Origin: Chondrus crispus
Taxonomy: Eukaryota; Rhodophyta; Florideophyceae; Gigartinales; Gigartinaceae
Reading direction: 5' to 3'
Length of the DNA stretch: 64,000 nucleotides
Assembly: GCF_000350225.1 (NCBI RefSeq)
Contig: NW_005179232.1
Span: 1 to 64,000 of the forward strand
Positions 1 through 10,744 of the stretch are shown here, in pieces; position 1 is the stretch's first letter, and each line of letters opens with the position of its first letter. Position numbers and translations under genes: made by a program. The notes under the pieces are model-generated. The model searched no databases and was not told where the DNA came from. It saw only the letters and a program-made list of their open reading frames with translations.

Positions 1-19
1 CGTAAACCGTTCCGGGGCG

Positions 20-258
20 TGGACGGGGTAGTCCACAGAAACCACCTAAACCACGTAAACCACGTAAACCACCTAAGCCACCTAAACCACCTAATCCACC
101 TAATCCACCTAATCCACCTAATCCACCTAACCCACCTAACCCACATAATCCTTCTAATCCACCTAACCCACAATACCCTCCTAACCCACCGAACCCACCA
201 AACCCACTTAACCCACCTAACCCACAATACCCTCCTAACCCACCTACCTTCCTAACCC
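20..258. repeat. CCACCTAAT-type microsatellite/satellite
   Basis: Degenerate tandem array of 9-mers reading CCACCTAAT, CCACCTAAC and CCACCTAAA. An open frame here would encode only an Asn-His-Leu repeat, so it is not a gene. The array grades into the AATCCC-type satellite that follows. It could be subtelomeric or heterochromatic, but no chromosome end is visible. Confidence 0.85.
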
Positions 259-279
259 CCTAAATTCCTAATATATAAT

Positions 280-905
280 ATATACCTCCTACTCCCAACT
301 ACCCCCAAATCCCCCGAATCTCTTAATCCCCTACTCCCTGAATCCCCTACTCCCAACTACACCCGAATCCCTTACTCCCCTACTCCCACGAATCCCTTAC
401 TCCCTGAATCCCTTAATCCTAATAACTGCGAACCTCTTAATCCCAACCACCCCCGAATCCCTTAATCCCAATAACTGCGAATCTCTTAATCCCAACTACC
501 CCCGAATCCCTTACTCCCCTACTCCCACGAATCCCTTACTCCCTGAATCCCTTAATCCCAATCACTGCAAATGTCTTAATCCCAACCACCCCCGAATCCC
601 TTAATCCCAATAACTGCGAATCTCTTAATCCCAACTACCCCCGAATCCCTTACTCCCCTACTCCCACGAATCCCTTACTCCCTGAATCCCTTAATCCCAA
701 TCACTGCGAATGTCTTAATCCCAACTACCCCCGAATCCCTTACTCCCCTACTCCCACCAATCCCCTAATCCCAACTACCCCCGAATCCCTTAATCCCAAC
801 TACCCTCGAATCCCTTAATCTCAACTACCGCTAATCCCATCCCTCTCCTAATCCCAGCCGCCGCTAATCCCATTCTCCTGCTAATCCCAATCCCAAATAT
901 CTACA
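280..905. repeat. AATCCC satellite array
   Basis: Tandem, imperfect words such as CGAATCCCTTAATCCC, with recurrent longer units containing AATAACTGCGAATCTC. The opposite strand reads GGGATTA-like words, which resemble degenerate telomere-type repeats, but the array is too irregular to be an active telomere. The same word family recurs at 2.9-3.7 kb and 13.7-14.2 kb. Confidence 0.8.
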
Positions 906-967
906 TGGTGTGGTTGCGTTTTTATCCATATCTTCATTGCTCGTATGCAACAGAGTTAGCCTTTTCA

Positions 968-1211
968 GGGCCATTCCATTCATCGTGATTGGCAATCACG
1001 CAATCACGCAATCACGTCAATAAATGGTGGCTGCTCCCTTGTGGTTGGTTGTTTATATTACGTTTCCTAAAAAATGGTCATGCTCATTAAAGAAATAAAC
1101 AATCGACTTAAAATTAATCTTGTGCTCCAACTTGCAGAAAGACGTTAAAGTAATGTCGTGATCGTGATTGCATGATTGCATGATTGCCAATCACGATGAA
1201 TGGAATGGCCC
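968..1211. mobile_element. 244-bp MITE with about 49-bp terminal inverted repeats
   Basis: The left end (968-1016) and the reverse complement of the right end (1163-1211) match over about 49 bp with two mismatches. The first 31 bp are identical and begin GGGCCATTCCATTCATCGTG. The element is flanked by TCA on both sides (965-967 and 1212-1214), consistent with a 3-bp target duplication. The GGGCC end and 3-bp TNA-like duplication suggest the PIF/Harbinger type, but that assignment is inference. It has no coding capacity, so it is non-autonomous. Confidence 0.8.
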
Positions 1212-1299
1212 TCAGTTCCATATTAATTAATTAATGATAGTGTAATGATAGTGATCTAAGCAGAGCGATGCCGCAGAGCGATGCGATGGCGATGCAAAG

Positions 1300-2350
1300 G
1301 CGATGCAAAGAATAAAAAAATGCGGCCGAGGGTGATAGAGGTAGAGAAAGAGAGAGAGAGAGGACCAGACAGAGATGACTTTACGAAGGAGCAAGTAAAA
1401 CCACATTGAAATGTTACGGGCGGCGCGATAAGTACATTTGCTAACGTTTGTTAACGTTTGTCCGACTTCAAAGAGACAGGTTCTTTTAGAGAGATAGAGG
1501 GGTAGAGAGAGAGAGAGAGAGACAGAGATGACTTTACGAAGGAGCAAGTAAAAGCTGTTACAGGGGGCGATAAGTACATTTGCTAACGTTTGTCAACGTT
1601 TGTTCGACTCCAAAGAGACAGGTTCTTTTAGAGAGACAGAGAGAGAGGACGGGACAGGACAGAGATGACTTTACGAAGGAGCAAGTAAAACCACATTCAA
1701 ATGTTACGGGCGGCGATAAGTACATTTTGCTAACGTTTGTTATCGTTTATTCGACTTCAAAGAGACAGGTTCTTCTAGAGAGTAGAGAAACAGAGAGAGG
1801 ACGGGACAGAGATGACTTTACGAAGGAGCAAGTAAAACCACATTGAAATGTTACGGGCGGCGCGATAAGTACATTTGCTAACGTTTGTTAACGTTTGTCC
1901 GATTTCAAAGAGACAGGTTCTTTTAGAGAGATAGAGGGGTAGAGAGAGAGAGAGACAGAGAGACAGAGATGACTTTACGAAGGAGCAAGTAAAAGCTGTT
2001 ACAGGGGGCGATAAGTACATTTGCTAACGTTTGTCAACGTTTGTTCGACTCCAAAGAGACAGGTTCTTTTAGAGAGACAGAGAGAGAGGACGGGACAGAG
2101 ATGACTTTACGAAGGAGCAAGTAAAACCACATTCAAATGTTACGGGCGGCGATAAGTACATTTTGCTAACGTTTGTTATCGTTTATTCGACTTCAAAGAG
2201 ACAGGTTCTTCTAGAGAGTAGAGAAACAGAGAGAGGACGGGACAGAGATGACTTTACTTACGAAGGAGCAAGTAAAACCACATTGAAATGTTACGGGCGG
2301 CGATAAGTACATTTGCTAACGTTGGTTAACTTCAAAGAGACAGGTTCTTT
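1300..2350. repeat. Three-subunit higher-order tandem repeat (about 437 bp)
   Basis: The block GATGACTTTACGAAGGAGCA recurs seven times, near 1374, 1529, 1665, 1812, 1968, 2100 and 2248. Subunit spacings are about 158, 136, 147, 156, 132 and 148 bp, so every third subunit repeats at about 437 bp. The three subunit types differ in the stretch after the block (ACCACATTGAAATG, GCTGTTACAGG or ACCACATTCAAATG). Each contains purine-rich GAGA tracts and a GTTAACGTTTG motif. Apparent open frames through it follow the repeat and are not considered genes. Confidence 0.85.
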
Positions 2351-2475
2351 TTATTAGCGCCGTCGCGTCGCGTCGTAGGCAAAGCTAGCTTCACCATTAC
2401 GTTACTCAACTCCTGCCTGTTACCAACAAACCGTCTCGCGTATCCCCCTTAGTCCCCCCTCGCCCCAGGAACAGC

Positions 2476-2757
2476 GAAAGCGACACAGCGAAAGCGACAC
2501 AGTGACAAGGGCGTCCAGCGGCAAAAGCGGCAGCGGCGGCAAAAACCAGCGGCGGAAGCGGCGCGGCGGCTGCAAAAGCGACACAGCAAAAGCAACACAG
2601 CGAAAGCGACACAGTGACAAGGGCGTCCAGCGGCAAAAGCGGCAGCGGCGGCAAAAACCAGCGGCGGAAGCGGCGCGGCGGCTGCAAAAGCGACACAGCA
2701 AAAGCAACACAGCGAAAGCGACACAGTGACAAGGGCGTCCAGCGGCAAAAGCGCGCG
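2476..2757. repeat. 112-bp GC-rich tandem repeat
   Basis: About 2.5 copies of a 112-bp unit containing ACAGTGACAAGGGCGTCCAG followed by GGCGGC-rich sequence. The block recurs at exact 112-bp steps. Because 112 is not a multiple of three, frames rotate between copies, and the overlapping Lys/Arg-rich and Ala-rich open frames on both strands are by-products. A similar GC-rich block precedes the second satellite at 13.4-13.6 kb. Confidence 0.8.
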
Positions 2758-2879
2758 GGGTGGGGTGCGGAGGTGGCGTGTGGTGATGGGGAGCGAATTC
2801 AGCCGATGGCCAAACTTTGCTCCCCATAAATACACAAATCTCAGCGCCGTATTACACAGCAGCACAAAACATTTGTCAT

Positions 2880-3720
2880 ACGTAAACAAATTCAAAAATA
2901 CCTAATCCCATAAATAGCTAATCCCAAATAATTGCTAATCCCTTAATTACCCTAATCCCTTAATTACCCTAATCCCCTTAATCCCTAAATCCCCTGACTC
3001 CTCCTACTCCCCCGAATCTTCCTAATCCCTTAATTACCCTAATCCCCTTAATCCCTGAATCCCCTGACTCCTCCTACTCCCCCGAATCTTCCTAATCCCG
3101 TTAATCATGCTAATCCCACGAATCCTCCTAATCCCGTTAATCATGCTAATCCCCCGAATCCTCCTAATCCCGTTAATCATGCTAATCCCACGAATCCTCC
3201 TAATCCCGTTAATCATGCTAATCCCACGAATCCCCTAATCTCACGAATCTCCTAATCCCACCGAATCCCCTAAATCCCCACCTAATCTCTTAATCCCACC
3301 TAATCTCCTAATCCCACGAATCCCCTAATCCCACCGAATCTCCTAATCCCACCTAATCTCTTAATCCCACCTAGTCTCCTAATCCCACGAATCCCCTATT
3401 CCCACCTAATCTCTTAATCCCACCTAATCTCCTAATCCCACCTAATCTCTTAATCCCACCTAATCTCCTAATCCCACGAATCTCCTAATCCCACCGAATC
3501 CCCTACTCCTCTAAATCCCCGAATCCCACCGAATCCCCTACTCCTCTAAATCTCCGAATCCCACCGAATCCCTAAAGTACAAAAACCATCCTACTCCTAA
3601 ATCCCAATCTCTATATTATAAAAGGAAATATCCCCTAATCCCCTAAACCCCTAAATCCCCTAAATCCCCTAATCCCCTAATCCCACCTAATCCTCCTAAT
3701 CCTCCTAATCTCATCTCTAT
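2880..3720. repeat. CTAATCCC satellite array
   Basis: Words such as CTAATCCCACGAATC and CCGTTAATCATGCTAATCCC are repeated in local runs; a 30-bp unit repeats four times near 3090-3235. The array is preceded by a short spacer (CATAAATA, CAAATC, GCGCCGTATT) that also precedes the satellite at 13.7 kb. Confidence 0.85.
3577..3650. repeat. Conserved satellite-edge block, copy 1
   Basis: About 70 bp beginning AAGTACAAAAACCATCCTAC and containing CTATATTATAAAAGGAAATA. It is essentially identical to 14281-14350 and about 80% similar to 60430-60500. It contains a TATA-like TATTATAAAAGG, so a promoter role is possible but unproven. Confidence 0.8.
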
Positions 3721-6580
3721 ATTATATACGAATGCCATTTGTTTGAAATTGCGTTAATTAATTAATTTTTGCAATTACATTTTAATATTTGAAATTAAAT
3801 TAATGTTTCCAAATATGTTTTTTTAATGGGGCTTGGGATGAAGTGGTGTGGTGTTGTGTGCTGTAGTCGTTTAACGTACACTGTCATTTTGCCTTCGCTT
3901 CTCACAGATTGCTCGAATTTGTGGACAAGAGATTTCCTGCCGAATTCGATGGAAGAAGTAGGAAATGAGTTGGGTACTTGTTAGTTCCAGAACTTTGCAT
4001 ACCAATCAATGCGAGTAAATGGGTTTTTGGTAGCCACAAATCATTTGTTAACGTTGTAATCCGACACTCAGTCATACAGGGGATAGAGAGAAGGTGCTCA
4101 TTTCACGTGTTTTCTTAAACGTTATTAGTATTGGAAAATGAGAGGGCATGACACGTAGTGTACGTTATGCGAGCAAAACCGCAACTTGGATACTCTAAGA
4201 AAGAAGCTAGTCATGTTCCGTACTAGCATTCTCAAAGTGATGCAGAAGTGCTATGACTTATTCATGATTGAACTTGTAAAAGACGGATGCAAACTGCGTG
4301 ATGTCCAAAAATCTTATTCAGAGACATATCGAAATGGAAGAGCAACGATGACAGAGAGAGGCGTCAGAAGACGACAGCAGTGCGAGGAAATGGGCCTTAA
4401 GAGGTCCATTTCTCGGGGCAAGGATGTTTTGCATATTTAATGTTTACTAGATTCCTATCTATAACCACTGCCAGTCCAAGTATTGATGAGAATGTCGTGA
4501 TGGAGGTATGGTGCTGGCTGTCTTCTTCAGGCACTCGTACATGTACGTCGCGTACTTCGTAGAACTAAACATTGCAGGCTTTAAAATATAATTTAAAGTT
4601 GCGCACCTCTCATGATATCATGACATTTTGTAGCTCAAGGGCACCATTGGTAATTTAGATAAATGTTATTCTCATTAAGATGCGGTGGACCGACATTTGT
4701 TCAGCTTTCTATGTGGAGCTGCATTTATGTATGCTTGGCAGAGCGGAATGCTTTCCTGTATGTGAATTTGGTGTGACTGGAAATTCATGGAGTACTGGAG
4801 TCCCTGGAGTCATTGTTCTTATACTATTTGAGACATTTTTTCATGTAGACATTATCGATACATTATAATTACATATTATTGCTATTATTAATGTTTTTAT
4901 TTCAAATACTTTCTTCACAAACCATGACGCAATGATCGGCAGAGTATTCCGTAATATTCGAGTTTCTACTTCGCCAGTTTCTACAGTGTTGAGGATTTCA
5001 GTTAAAAATACAATATGAAGAAAAAGAGCCCCAGGAGCATGATCATCTTGCAGCCGTACCGCCATTGGCACTTTGTTTGTGGTGCCCTTAGCTGATACGA
5101 AACGAATCAATGTTTTTAGTGTAAATTTGTCGTGACACACGAGGGTTGCTACACTGTACTGTGCCTCAATTTGCGTTACAAAACGTGACCATGACGTCAT
5201 GCTCCGCAGTGTGCTGAGCATGACGTAATAATCCTCTCTACACAGTGATCATGTTTTGAGCAAAATTATAATATGAAAACATAACAACCAATGCGTGTGT
5301 ACTGTACGTCTTCTTCAAAATATCTTCATGCTAGGGTGTGTCCAACGATGTTGTGATCGCAGCCGACACGCTGGCATCGTCCTGATTTCTGAGTCGAAGA
5401 TGCTCAATCGTTCGACTTCAAGGGGATCTGATCATGCATTCGTTTCAACTCATACAATTGTAGTAGCGCAGCGTAAGCGTCCCGGTGTTGTTCTCACTAC
5501 GCAAGAGCACATTCAATCATTCGAACCGCTTTCGTAGAGCATCCCGTCGCGTTTCGGCGCACGTCATATTCTCGCTGCAGTCCTCTGATCATGACGGGTA
5601 CGGAGGCTGGGATCCATTTGAACAAGGACTCCTCAAGGAAATACTTCGCGGCGTATGAGTCCTGGCGCAACCCTACTTGGCTGCCTTGTCGTGACTTCAA
5701 TGACCGTCAGACCTCATCACAGGGTCCCTCAAATAACTCTCAGCCTTTTCTTGTTGTGTCACAGTCGTATTTTTCCTTGAAAGTTTCGAGCTCCGTCGCT
5801 TTGCTCTCGCCAATCGGATTTCTGGGCTTCGCATAGGTGCGTTTAAACACCCGTGTGTCTGATACGCTGTGCACACTACCATGGTGTCTGCCATATCGCA
5901 GGACCTGAGCATCAGTCGAATTGTTCGATATAATCCCATTACTGGTATAAAGCTAAGGGATGTGTCCGGAGCACCGTGAGCTGAGTACCCTACTGCCCCT
6001 GTCATTTCTGCTACCGATGTGGATATTTCACTCTCAGAATTTGTTTCGGTCATCTTTTCGCGTCGTCCACTGCTCGTGAAAGCTAGACTTGATGGATCTG
6101 AAATTCGGGTGTCGCAAATAGTCGTTGTCGATCCCAGGCATGAACCGGTTGGGCGTGAGATCCTAGTTTTTACCTTGTACGGAAGCGGGACGGAATGGAC
6201 GAGGAAGTACTACAAACGCTTTTCAAAGTCTTGAAGTTCCTGCAACTGGATCGTTTATCAGTTCGAAACGCACGAGTTTTCTTGCAGTCAGCTGACTTTT
6301 TCGAAAATGGGCATGAGAGTGATTCGTTCCTTCTTCAAACTTGTCAATAACTGTCTCAATGAGGTTAAATTCAAAAGGGGGTTGGCGGCGCCCCCTTCAA
6401 TATGAGTTTCGTTCTTTTCCCATGTTCCGACAGAGCCCAATATTTCGTCCTTGGGATCCAATCTACAGTAGGACCGTAGTACACCGCTTTCGTTGAAACA
6501 ATCATTAAATAGCTCTGTTGAGACAGAACAAGAATGATACCACAACTTGTAGAGAGAGGGCAAGGCAATCCAAGCATTAC
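3720..6580. other. Intergenic, no gene assigned
   Basis: AT-moderate sequence with short open frames on both strands, the longest about 126 codons near 4841-5221 on the minus strand. None shows a recognisable motif or a convincing start. No repeats or structured elements were seen apart from isolated A/T runs. Unrecognised exons cannot be excluded. Confidence 0.4.
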
Positions 6581-6586
6581 ACACCT

Positions 6587-6760
6587 CACGACTCCGCGTC
6601 CACAGCCGGCCCCTCCCAGCGCTGTAGAGTCGCGCCCCACCCCGTGACGCCCGATGCACCGTGAGTCTATGGCACGCGCTCGCGCCGTCGACACGCGCGC
6701 GTCACACCGCACGACTCCGCGTCCACAGCCGGCCCCTCCCAGCGCTGTAGAGCCGCGCCC
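6587..6760. repeat. Short direct duplication (123-bp period)
   Basis: About 50 bp starting CACGACTCCGCGTCCACAGC occurs at 6587-6638 and again at 6710-6760, with nearly identical sequence. The intervening stretch is rich in GCGC and CGCG. The open frames on either strand here run through the duplication and are probably not genes. Confidence 0.75.
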
Positions 6761-7297
6761 TTCCTGGCGGCTGCTGCGCCCCCCCACCTCCCCCCTGATC
6801 TCAATTGACCCTGATCCCTCTCCCTGCCGTTTCAGCCATAACAGCTCTTCGCCGGAGCACCATCACCGGCCGAAAAAAACAAAGCCCTAAAACAGCGTGC
6901 AACTTCTTGCGTGCCCAATCAGACCCTCACAAGGGATACGAGGCCTTTCCTGCAAAACAAATGTTAACGTTCAGAGCAGCACAAGGAAGAATGACGAAAC
7001 GGGAAGGCCTTGCTCTTTTCAAAGATTGAGACATCACACGAATGATTTGCCCATGACCAAGGGGGGCGAATTTTTCATTGAGGATGGCTGTCGCTGAGAG
7101 TCCTCCACAGCATCTTAAGCCGCAACTTTCCCGCTACAAAAAAAATTAGCACTCAGATCACTCCAGCAAATCTTTACTTATACATTACACATCTTGCGGT
7201 TAGCATTGCGTCCTATTCTACTTACAGTAAGTTCGGAAAACCAGATGACTACCTACACATGCCGCCTCGAGGGGAACAAACTGATGCGTTTTGGTCT

Positions 7298-7520
7298 TCA
7301 TTCTTCGTCCATCGCTGCCGTCAACTGGTTCTTAACCAGATTGGCATACTCTCCATTCGGATTGCAGAGCAGCTGATGATGTTTTCCGCTTTCCACAATC
7401 CGACCCTTTGACACCACCGCCATCACATCGGCGTCCTTCACTGTAGGTAGCCGATGGGCAATGGCCACCGTCGCGCGTCCTGCTGCTGCCCTGTCCAACG
7501 CGTTTTGTACAAGACGCAGA
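7298..7520 (-). pseudogene. ABCB-type ABC transporter, C-terminal NBD2 fragment
   Basis: The translated fragment contains LVQNALDRA, then an H-loop region TVAIAHRLPTVKDAD, VVSKGRIVESGKH and EYANLVKNQL, and then a stop. This is the standard C-terminal end of an ABCB/MDR full transporter (ATP-driven export across a membrane). The segment before LVQNALDRA is not transporter-like, so the Walker A, signature and Walker B of NBD2 are absent here. It lies on the same strand as, and in the correct order after, the TMD1 and NBD1/TMD2 pieces at 12.3-13.4 kb. I therefore read all of them as one gene split by about 4.8 kb. Confidence 0.75.
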
Positions 7521-7540
7521 AGGTAGGGGAGGTGGCGCAT

Positions 7541-8465
7541 CCGTCATATGCGAGTCACCCTCCATACGTTTTCCATTTCTCCGCCACACGCCCTGTTCCA
7601 GGTCCACCACTGTCATGTCCCCTTCTATCTCTTCTGCAACCCCCACACAGCCCCCCTTCGCTACTACCTCCCCTTCTCTTCCTCCTCTACGTGCGCCCTC
7701 TCTCTTTCGTACATTTTCGAGAAGTTATCCTCGCTCGTTGCTTCGAAAACGAGAAAATAGAGATGTAGTCTTCTAGATTGGCCGTCAGCTCTGGTTATAA
7801 ATAAAAACAAGTTGACGCGGTGATGTGGGCACTTCTTAGAGGCACATATCGCTCAGCGCTCATGAAGGAGATGGAGTGCGACGAGGAAAGGATGGATCCT
7901 CGTGAAGGACCACCAGGGGGCCTTTTTAACGCACAGGGAGGTTGAAAGGGGCGCAGTCTGCGGTAGAGAAAGCGCATTCATATCCGAACTACTTCCCACT
8001 AGTACATAGTCTTGCGGTGCAAGCCGTGCAAATGATGACAACCTGTCGTTTCCAGTAATTCTGCCAAATAGAAAGGCACAGAGCACGGAGAACGTGCATT
8101 TGACAAACAACACGTCAAAGGCCAGCGTTGCTAATGCCCACGCATTTTTTATTTCTACTGCGCCCCCCTCCCCCCTCCGTACAGTACTCCACCGTGGTAA
8201 TCTCCCGCTGGCCCTGCAGCTGTCAGCCGCGAACTGGCACCGCGACGAGCGAGGGAGACATGAAGTGCGGCTGGGCTTTCATCCACACATGACCAAACAG
8301 CTGAAACGCAATGGCGATGCTGCCGACGACGAGATCAACGACAACAAAAATTATGCTGGCGAAATGAACTAAAATTTTATCACGAGATCCGAGGCTTGAG
8401 GCTCCACCGATGTCCATCCCATCCCCCCTTGTTGCTACGTTTCGACATTTTCCATCCCCTAACTC
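7541..8465. other. Non-coding stretch between ABC fragment and recombinase gene
   Basis: Pyrimidine-rich at 7600-7720 on the plus strand, then mixed composition. Short frames below 105 codons on both strands show no motif. It lies within the material that separates the two halves of the ABC pseudogene. No terminal repeat could be fixed by eye. Confidence 0.35.
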
Positions 8466-9809
8466 CTAATCTTCCGAAGACTCCGCATCGCCCACGACCT
8501 TTACCAGTTCCTTAGCAGTGTCTTCGAACTCTGCATCATCGATTCCAATATACGTTGATCGCAGCTGCTCTGGAGATGTATTCAGATTTTTGGACAGAAC
8601 CTCCAAGAATTCCTGTTCACTCAAGGTTGGGAAAATCTTTTTTTGGCGATAGTCCTGCATCACCATTGTGCAGTAGCTACTGCGGAGACTCATCATGGTG
8701 ATGTTCTGAGCTTCCGGCATGGCACACCTCAGATAACCCTTAAGTGTGTTAGTCACCTGCGGCGTGGTCAGTGCCTCCCCCGTCTCTGTGTGCATAATCA
8801 AAGGCCTGTCATCGTCTGCCTGCTCATCGACGAACGTCTTTTCTACTACGACTTTTCTCATTATCTTCGTATGAAACCGCACATATTTCAGGACGAACCC
8901 GGGGACAATCACGTTTGGCATGTCTAAGGATCGTTGAGTTTTTTCCATTGCAGTACGAAGCTGGAAAAAATCGTGCAGCCTCACACTTTCGCTCATGTCC
9001 AACAGCTCTGTTTCTGTCGGCGTCTGCATTTGTGAGTACGCTTGTGGACGTTGCCCTCCGGCAGAAAAAACAAGGAGCAAAAGCATATTGATGAACCATT
9101 TGTGTATGACGGCAGCCTGCGAAACCTTTTCTCGCGCGACCTGAGCACCCCTGTCATTCTTTACATGCACGTACGTGTTCAGAATTCCCTGCAGCTGTTC
9201 TCTCGCCTTTTTTCGTCCTCGCTTGAAATCTGCAGGAAAGAAAACTCTTCCGTCGGCAATGCGTTCAGACATCTGCTTTTTCTGAGTAGCAAGGCGACGG
9301 CCGAGTGCTTTTTGTACATTGAAATATTTTTGCAGCTTCAGCCGAGATCGCTCCGCTTCTGCCTGCAAGTGTTGGTCACGGTCTGAAAAATAGAGGATTG
9401 CATGCTCTGCGATTTTTTTCAGATGCAGAGCCTTTGTCATGACAGTCGTGCATTGACTTCTGGCGTCATAGTGATCTAAAAAAAGATCAATTGTCTCTCG
9501 GTCACAAACAGCACGGAACACTTCGCCATTCTTGTGCAACGCATTGAGAAATGAAAGTTTTCGAACAACCCGAAGCCTCATAAACTGCCCAGCGACTGTA
9601 GTTAACTGCAAAAAGCTACTGTAACTGCCGCCACATTTCGTTTTGCGTTCATATTCCATGAGAAACACGCTCTGCAGATCAGAATTATTGAATTGGTTGA
9701 GCGGAATCCCCTCGTATAGTGCAATCCCTTTTGTTGTTTTCGAGTCGTCTCGCAATGTGGCTTGCCGAGATGAAAAGAAATCTGGCTTTAGGCGTCGGAG
9801 CTTGTTCAT
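8466..9809 (-). CDS. Tyrosine recombinase-like protein (Crypton/DIRS-like), diverged
   Basis: An open frame of about 447 codons from ATG at 9809. The C-terminal half has the layout of a tyrosine recombinase catalytic domain: an arginine in SAGGQRPQAYSQM (near residue 240), a central helix-rich region, GEALTTPQVTNTL, then TMMSLRSSYCTMVM in the place of HxxR, and LNTSPEQLRSTYIG, where the final Tyr would be the nucleophile. The usual His of HxxR is replaced (MSLR) and the second His/Trp position reads T, so activity is doubtful or the family is diverged. The N-terminal half is basic and helical, like a core-binding domain. A stop lies directly upstream (9819-9821) in the same frame, so the gene either starts near 9809 or is joined to the upstream gene by splicing or a frame change. 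A host gene domesticated from a recombinase is an alternative. The family assignment rests on motif layout only. Confidence 0.5.
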   Translation of the reverse strand: MNKLRRLKPDFFSSRQATLRDDSKTTKGIALYEGIPLNQFNNSDLQSVFLMEYERKTKCGGSYSSFLQLTTVAGQFMRLRVVRKLSFLNALHKNGEVFRAVCDRETIDLFLDHYDARSQCTTVMTKALHLKKIAEHAILYFSDRDQHLQAEAERSRLKLQKYFNVQKALGRRLATQKKQMSERIADGRVFFPADFKRGRKKAREQLQGILNTYVHVKNDRGAQVAREKVSQAAVIHKWFINMLLLLVFSAGGQRPQAYSQMQTPTETELLDMSESVRLHDFFQLRTAMEKTQRSLDMPNVIVPGFVLKYVRFHTKIMRKVVVEKTFVDEQADDDRPLIMHTETGEALTTPQVTNTLKGYLRCAMPEAQNITMMSLRSSYCTMVMQDYRQKKIFPTLSEQEFLEVLSKNLNTSPEQLRSTYIGIDDAEFEDTAKELVKVVGDAESSED

Positions 9810-9859
9810 GTCATGCAACTAGCTCTTTCGAATCGCACTCTCGCTTCGATCACTCGGCT

Positions 9860-10690
9860 CTAGCTGTTCCCTTCGTAAAGCTGATTTTTTGCACGGGACT
9901 TCGGGCACTTTCGCGAGGATTGCACGCGGTCTTCCACGATTTTTTTCAGACGGCGAGAAACCTCCTCCACTTCCACCTCTCCGATTTCAAAAGAGAGGTG
10001 GGTATGATCGGCAAGTGTTTCAATATCTCCTCGCTCTGAAACGGTGCCGAGCCCAGTACTGTTGCCGTTTTCGTCATCCATGCTCACACCTTGACCATTC
10101 AGATTCATAATGTAATCTACGATGTCCGGTTCAGGTGCGTCAGTCACAAGACTGGGCTCATCCCTTGGGCTGCCTCGAAACCCTTCTTCCTTATCCAATA
10201 CAACCTCGACTTCACTATCCCGTTCCGAATAGAAGACACCTGATCCCAGCAAATCATTTTCGTTCTCGTGCCGGTCTGGTTCTCCGTCCCAGTCTGGGTC
10301 CTCGTCCCGGTCTGAGTCCCCTGCCCCGTCCCCACCGCCGTCACTTTCCGCGCCCCTGTCCTCGTCACGGTCTGAGTCTCCGGCTCCATCCCCACTGCCG
10401 TCACTTTCCCGGTCTCTGTCCTCGTCCCTCTCCCTGTTTTCATCTTCGTCCCCGCCCCCGCCACCTACTCCGCGCTCGTCCCGGTGCTCATGCCCGTCCA
10501 CGTCCTTAGCATATTTTTTCGAAGTGCTGTCTGCACTCCGACGTGTTCGTAAAGCCAATCCATGAGCAGACGTAGAGACCGCGTTCCGGTTCTTGTCCCT
10601 TCGAGCACGTTTCTCCCGACGCAATTTGATGAGGTGATTTGCGGATGACCTACGAGCGCGCTTTTCGCCTCTGGACACTGACTCTACCAT
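9860..10690 (-). CDS. Basic-then-acidic low-complexity protein, possible recombinase partner or N-terminal half
   Basis: About 276 codons from the first ATG at 10690; the frame is open further upstream without an ATG. Residues 1-60 are strongly basic, with several RRxKR-like clusters that could act as nuclear localisation signals. They are followed by a Gly/Asp/Glu/Arg repeat region (DGAGDSDRDED recurs) and an acidic C-terminal part ending in a basic patch. It ends 50 bp before the recombinase-like gene on the same strand, in a different frame. The two may form one transcription unit, or one protein interrupted by an unseen intron or an indel. No enzymatic motif is visible. The plus-strand proline/arginine-rich frame over the same DNA is its shadow. 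Confidence 0.45.
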   Translation of the reverse strand: MVESVSRGEKRARRSSANHLIKLRREKRARRDKNRNAVSTSAHGLALRTRRSADSTSKKYAKDVDGHEHRDERGVGGGGGDEDENRERDEDRDRESDGSGDGAGDSDRDEDRGAESDGGGDGAGDSDRDEDPDWDGEPDRHENENDLLGSGVFYSERDSEVEVVLDKEEGFRGSPRDEPSLVTDAPEPDIVDYIMNLNGQGVSMDDENGNSTGLGTVSERGDIETLADHTHLSFEIGEVEVEEVSRRLKKIVEDRVQSSRKCPKSRAKNQLYEGNS

Positions 10691-10744
10691 GGTCTGTCTG
10701 TGCCCTTGCTCGAGCGATTTCCCTTGAGTTGAGAACAAGACCAA

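Noticed and set aside
19-255. 78-codon Asn-His-Leu-rich frame
   Set aside because: Pure translation of the CCACCTAAT array.
280-905. CRISPR-like array
   Set aside because: Repeats are contiguous, degenerate satellite words without unique spacers, in eukaryotic DNA.
20-905. Chromosome telomere
   Set aside because: Repeat words are heterogeneous and interspersed, and equivalent arrays occur internally at 3 kb and 14 kb.
2406-2895. Several overlapping Ala/Phe/Arg-rich frames on both strands
   Set aside because: All arise from the 112-bp GC-rich tandem repeat; no start context or conserved frame.
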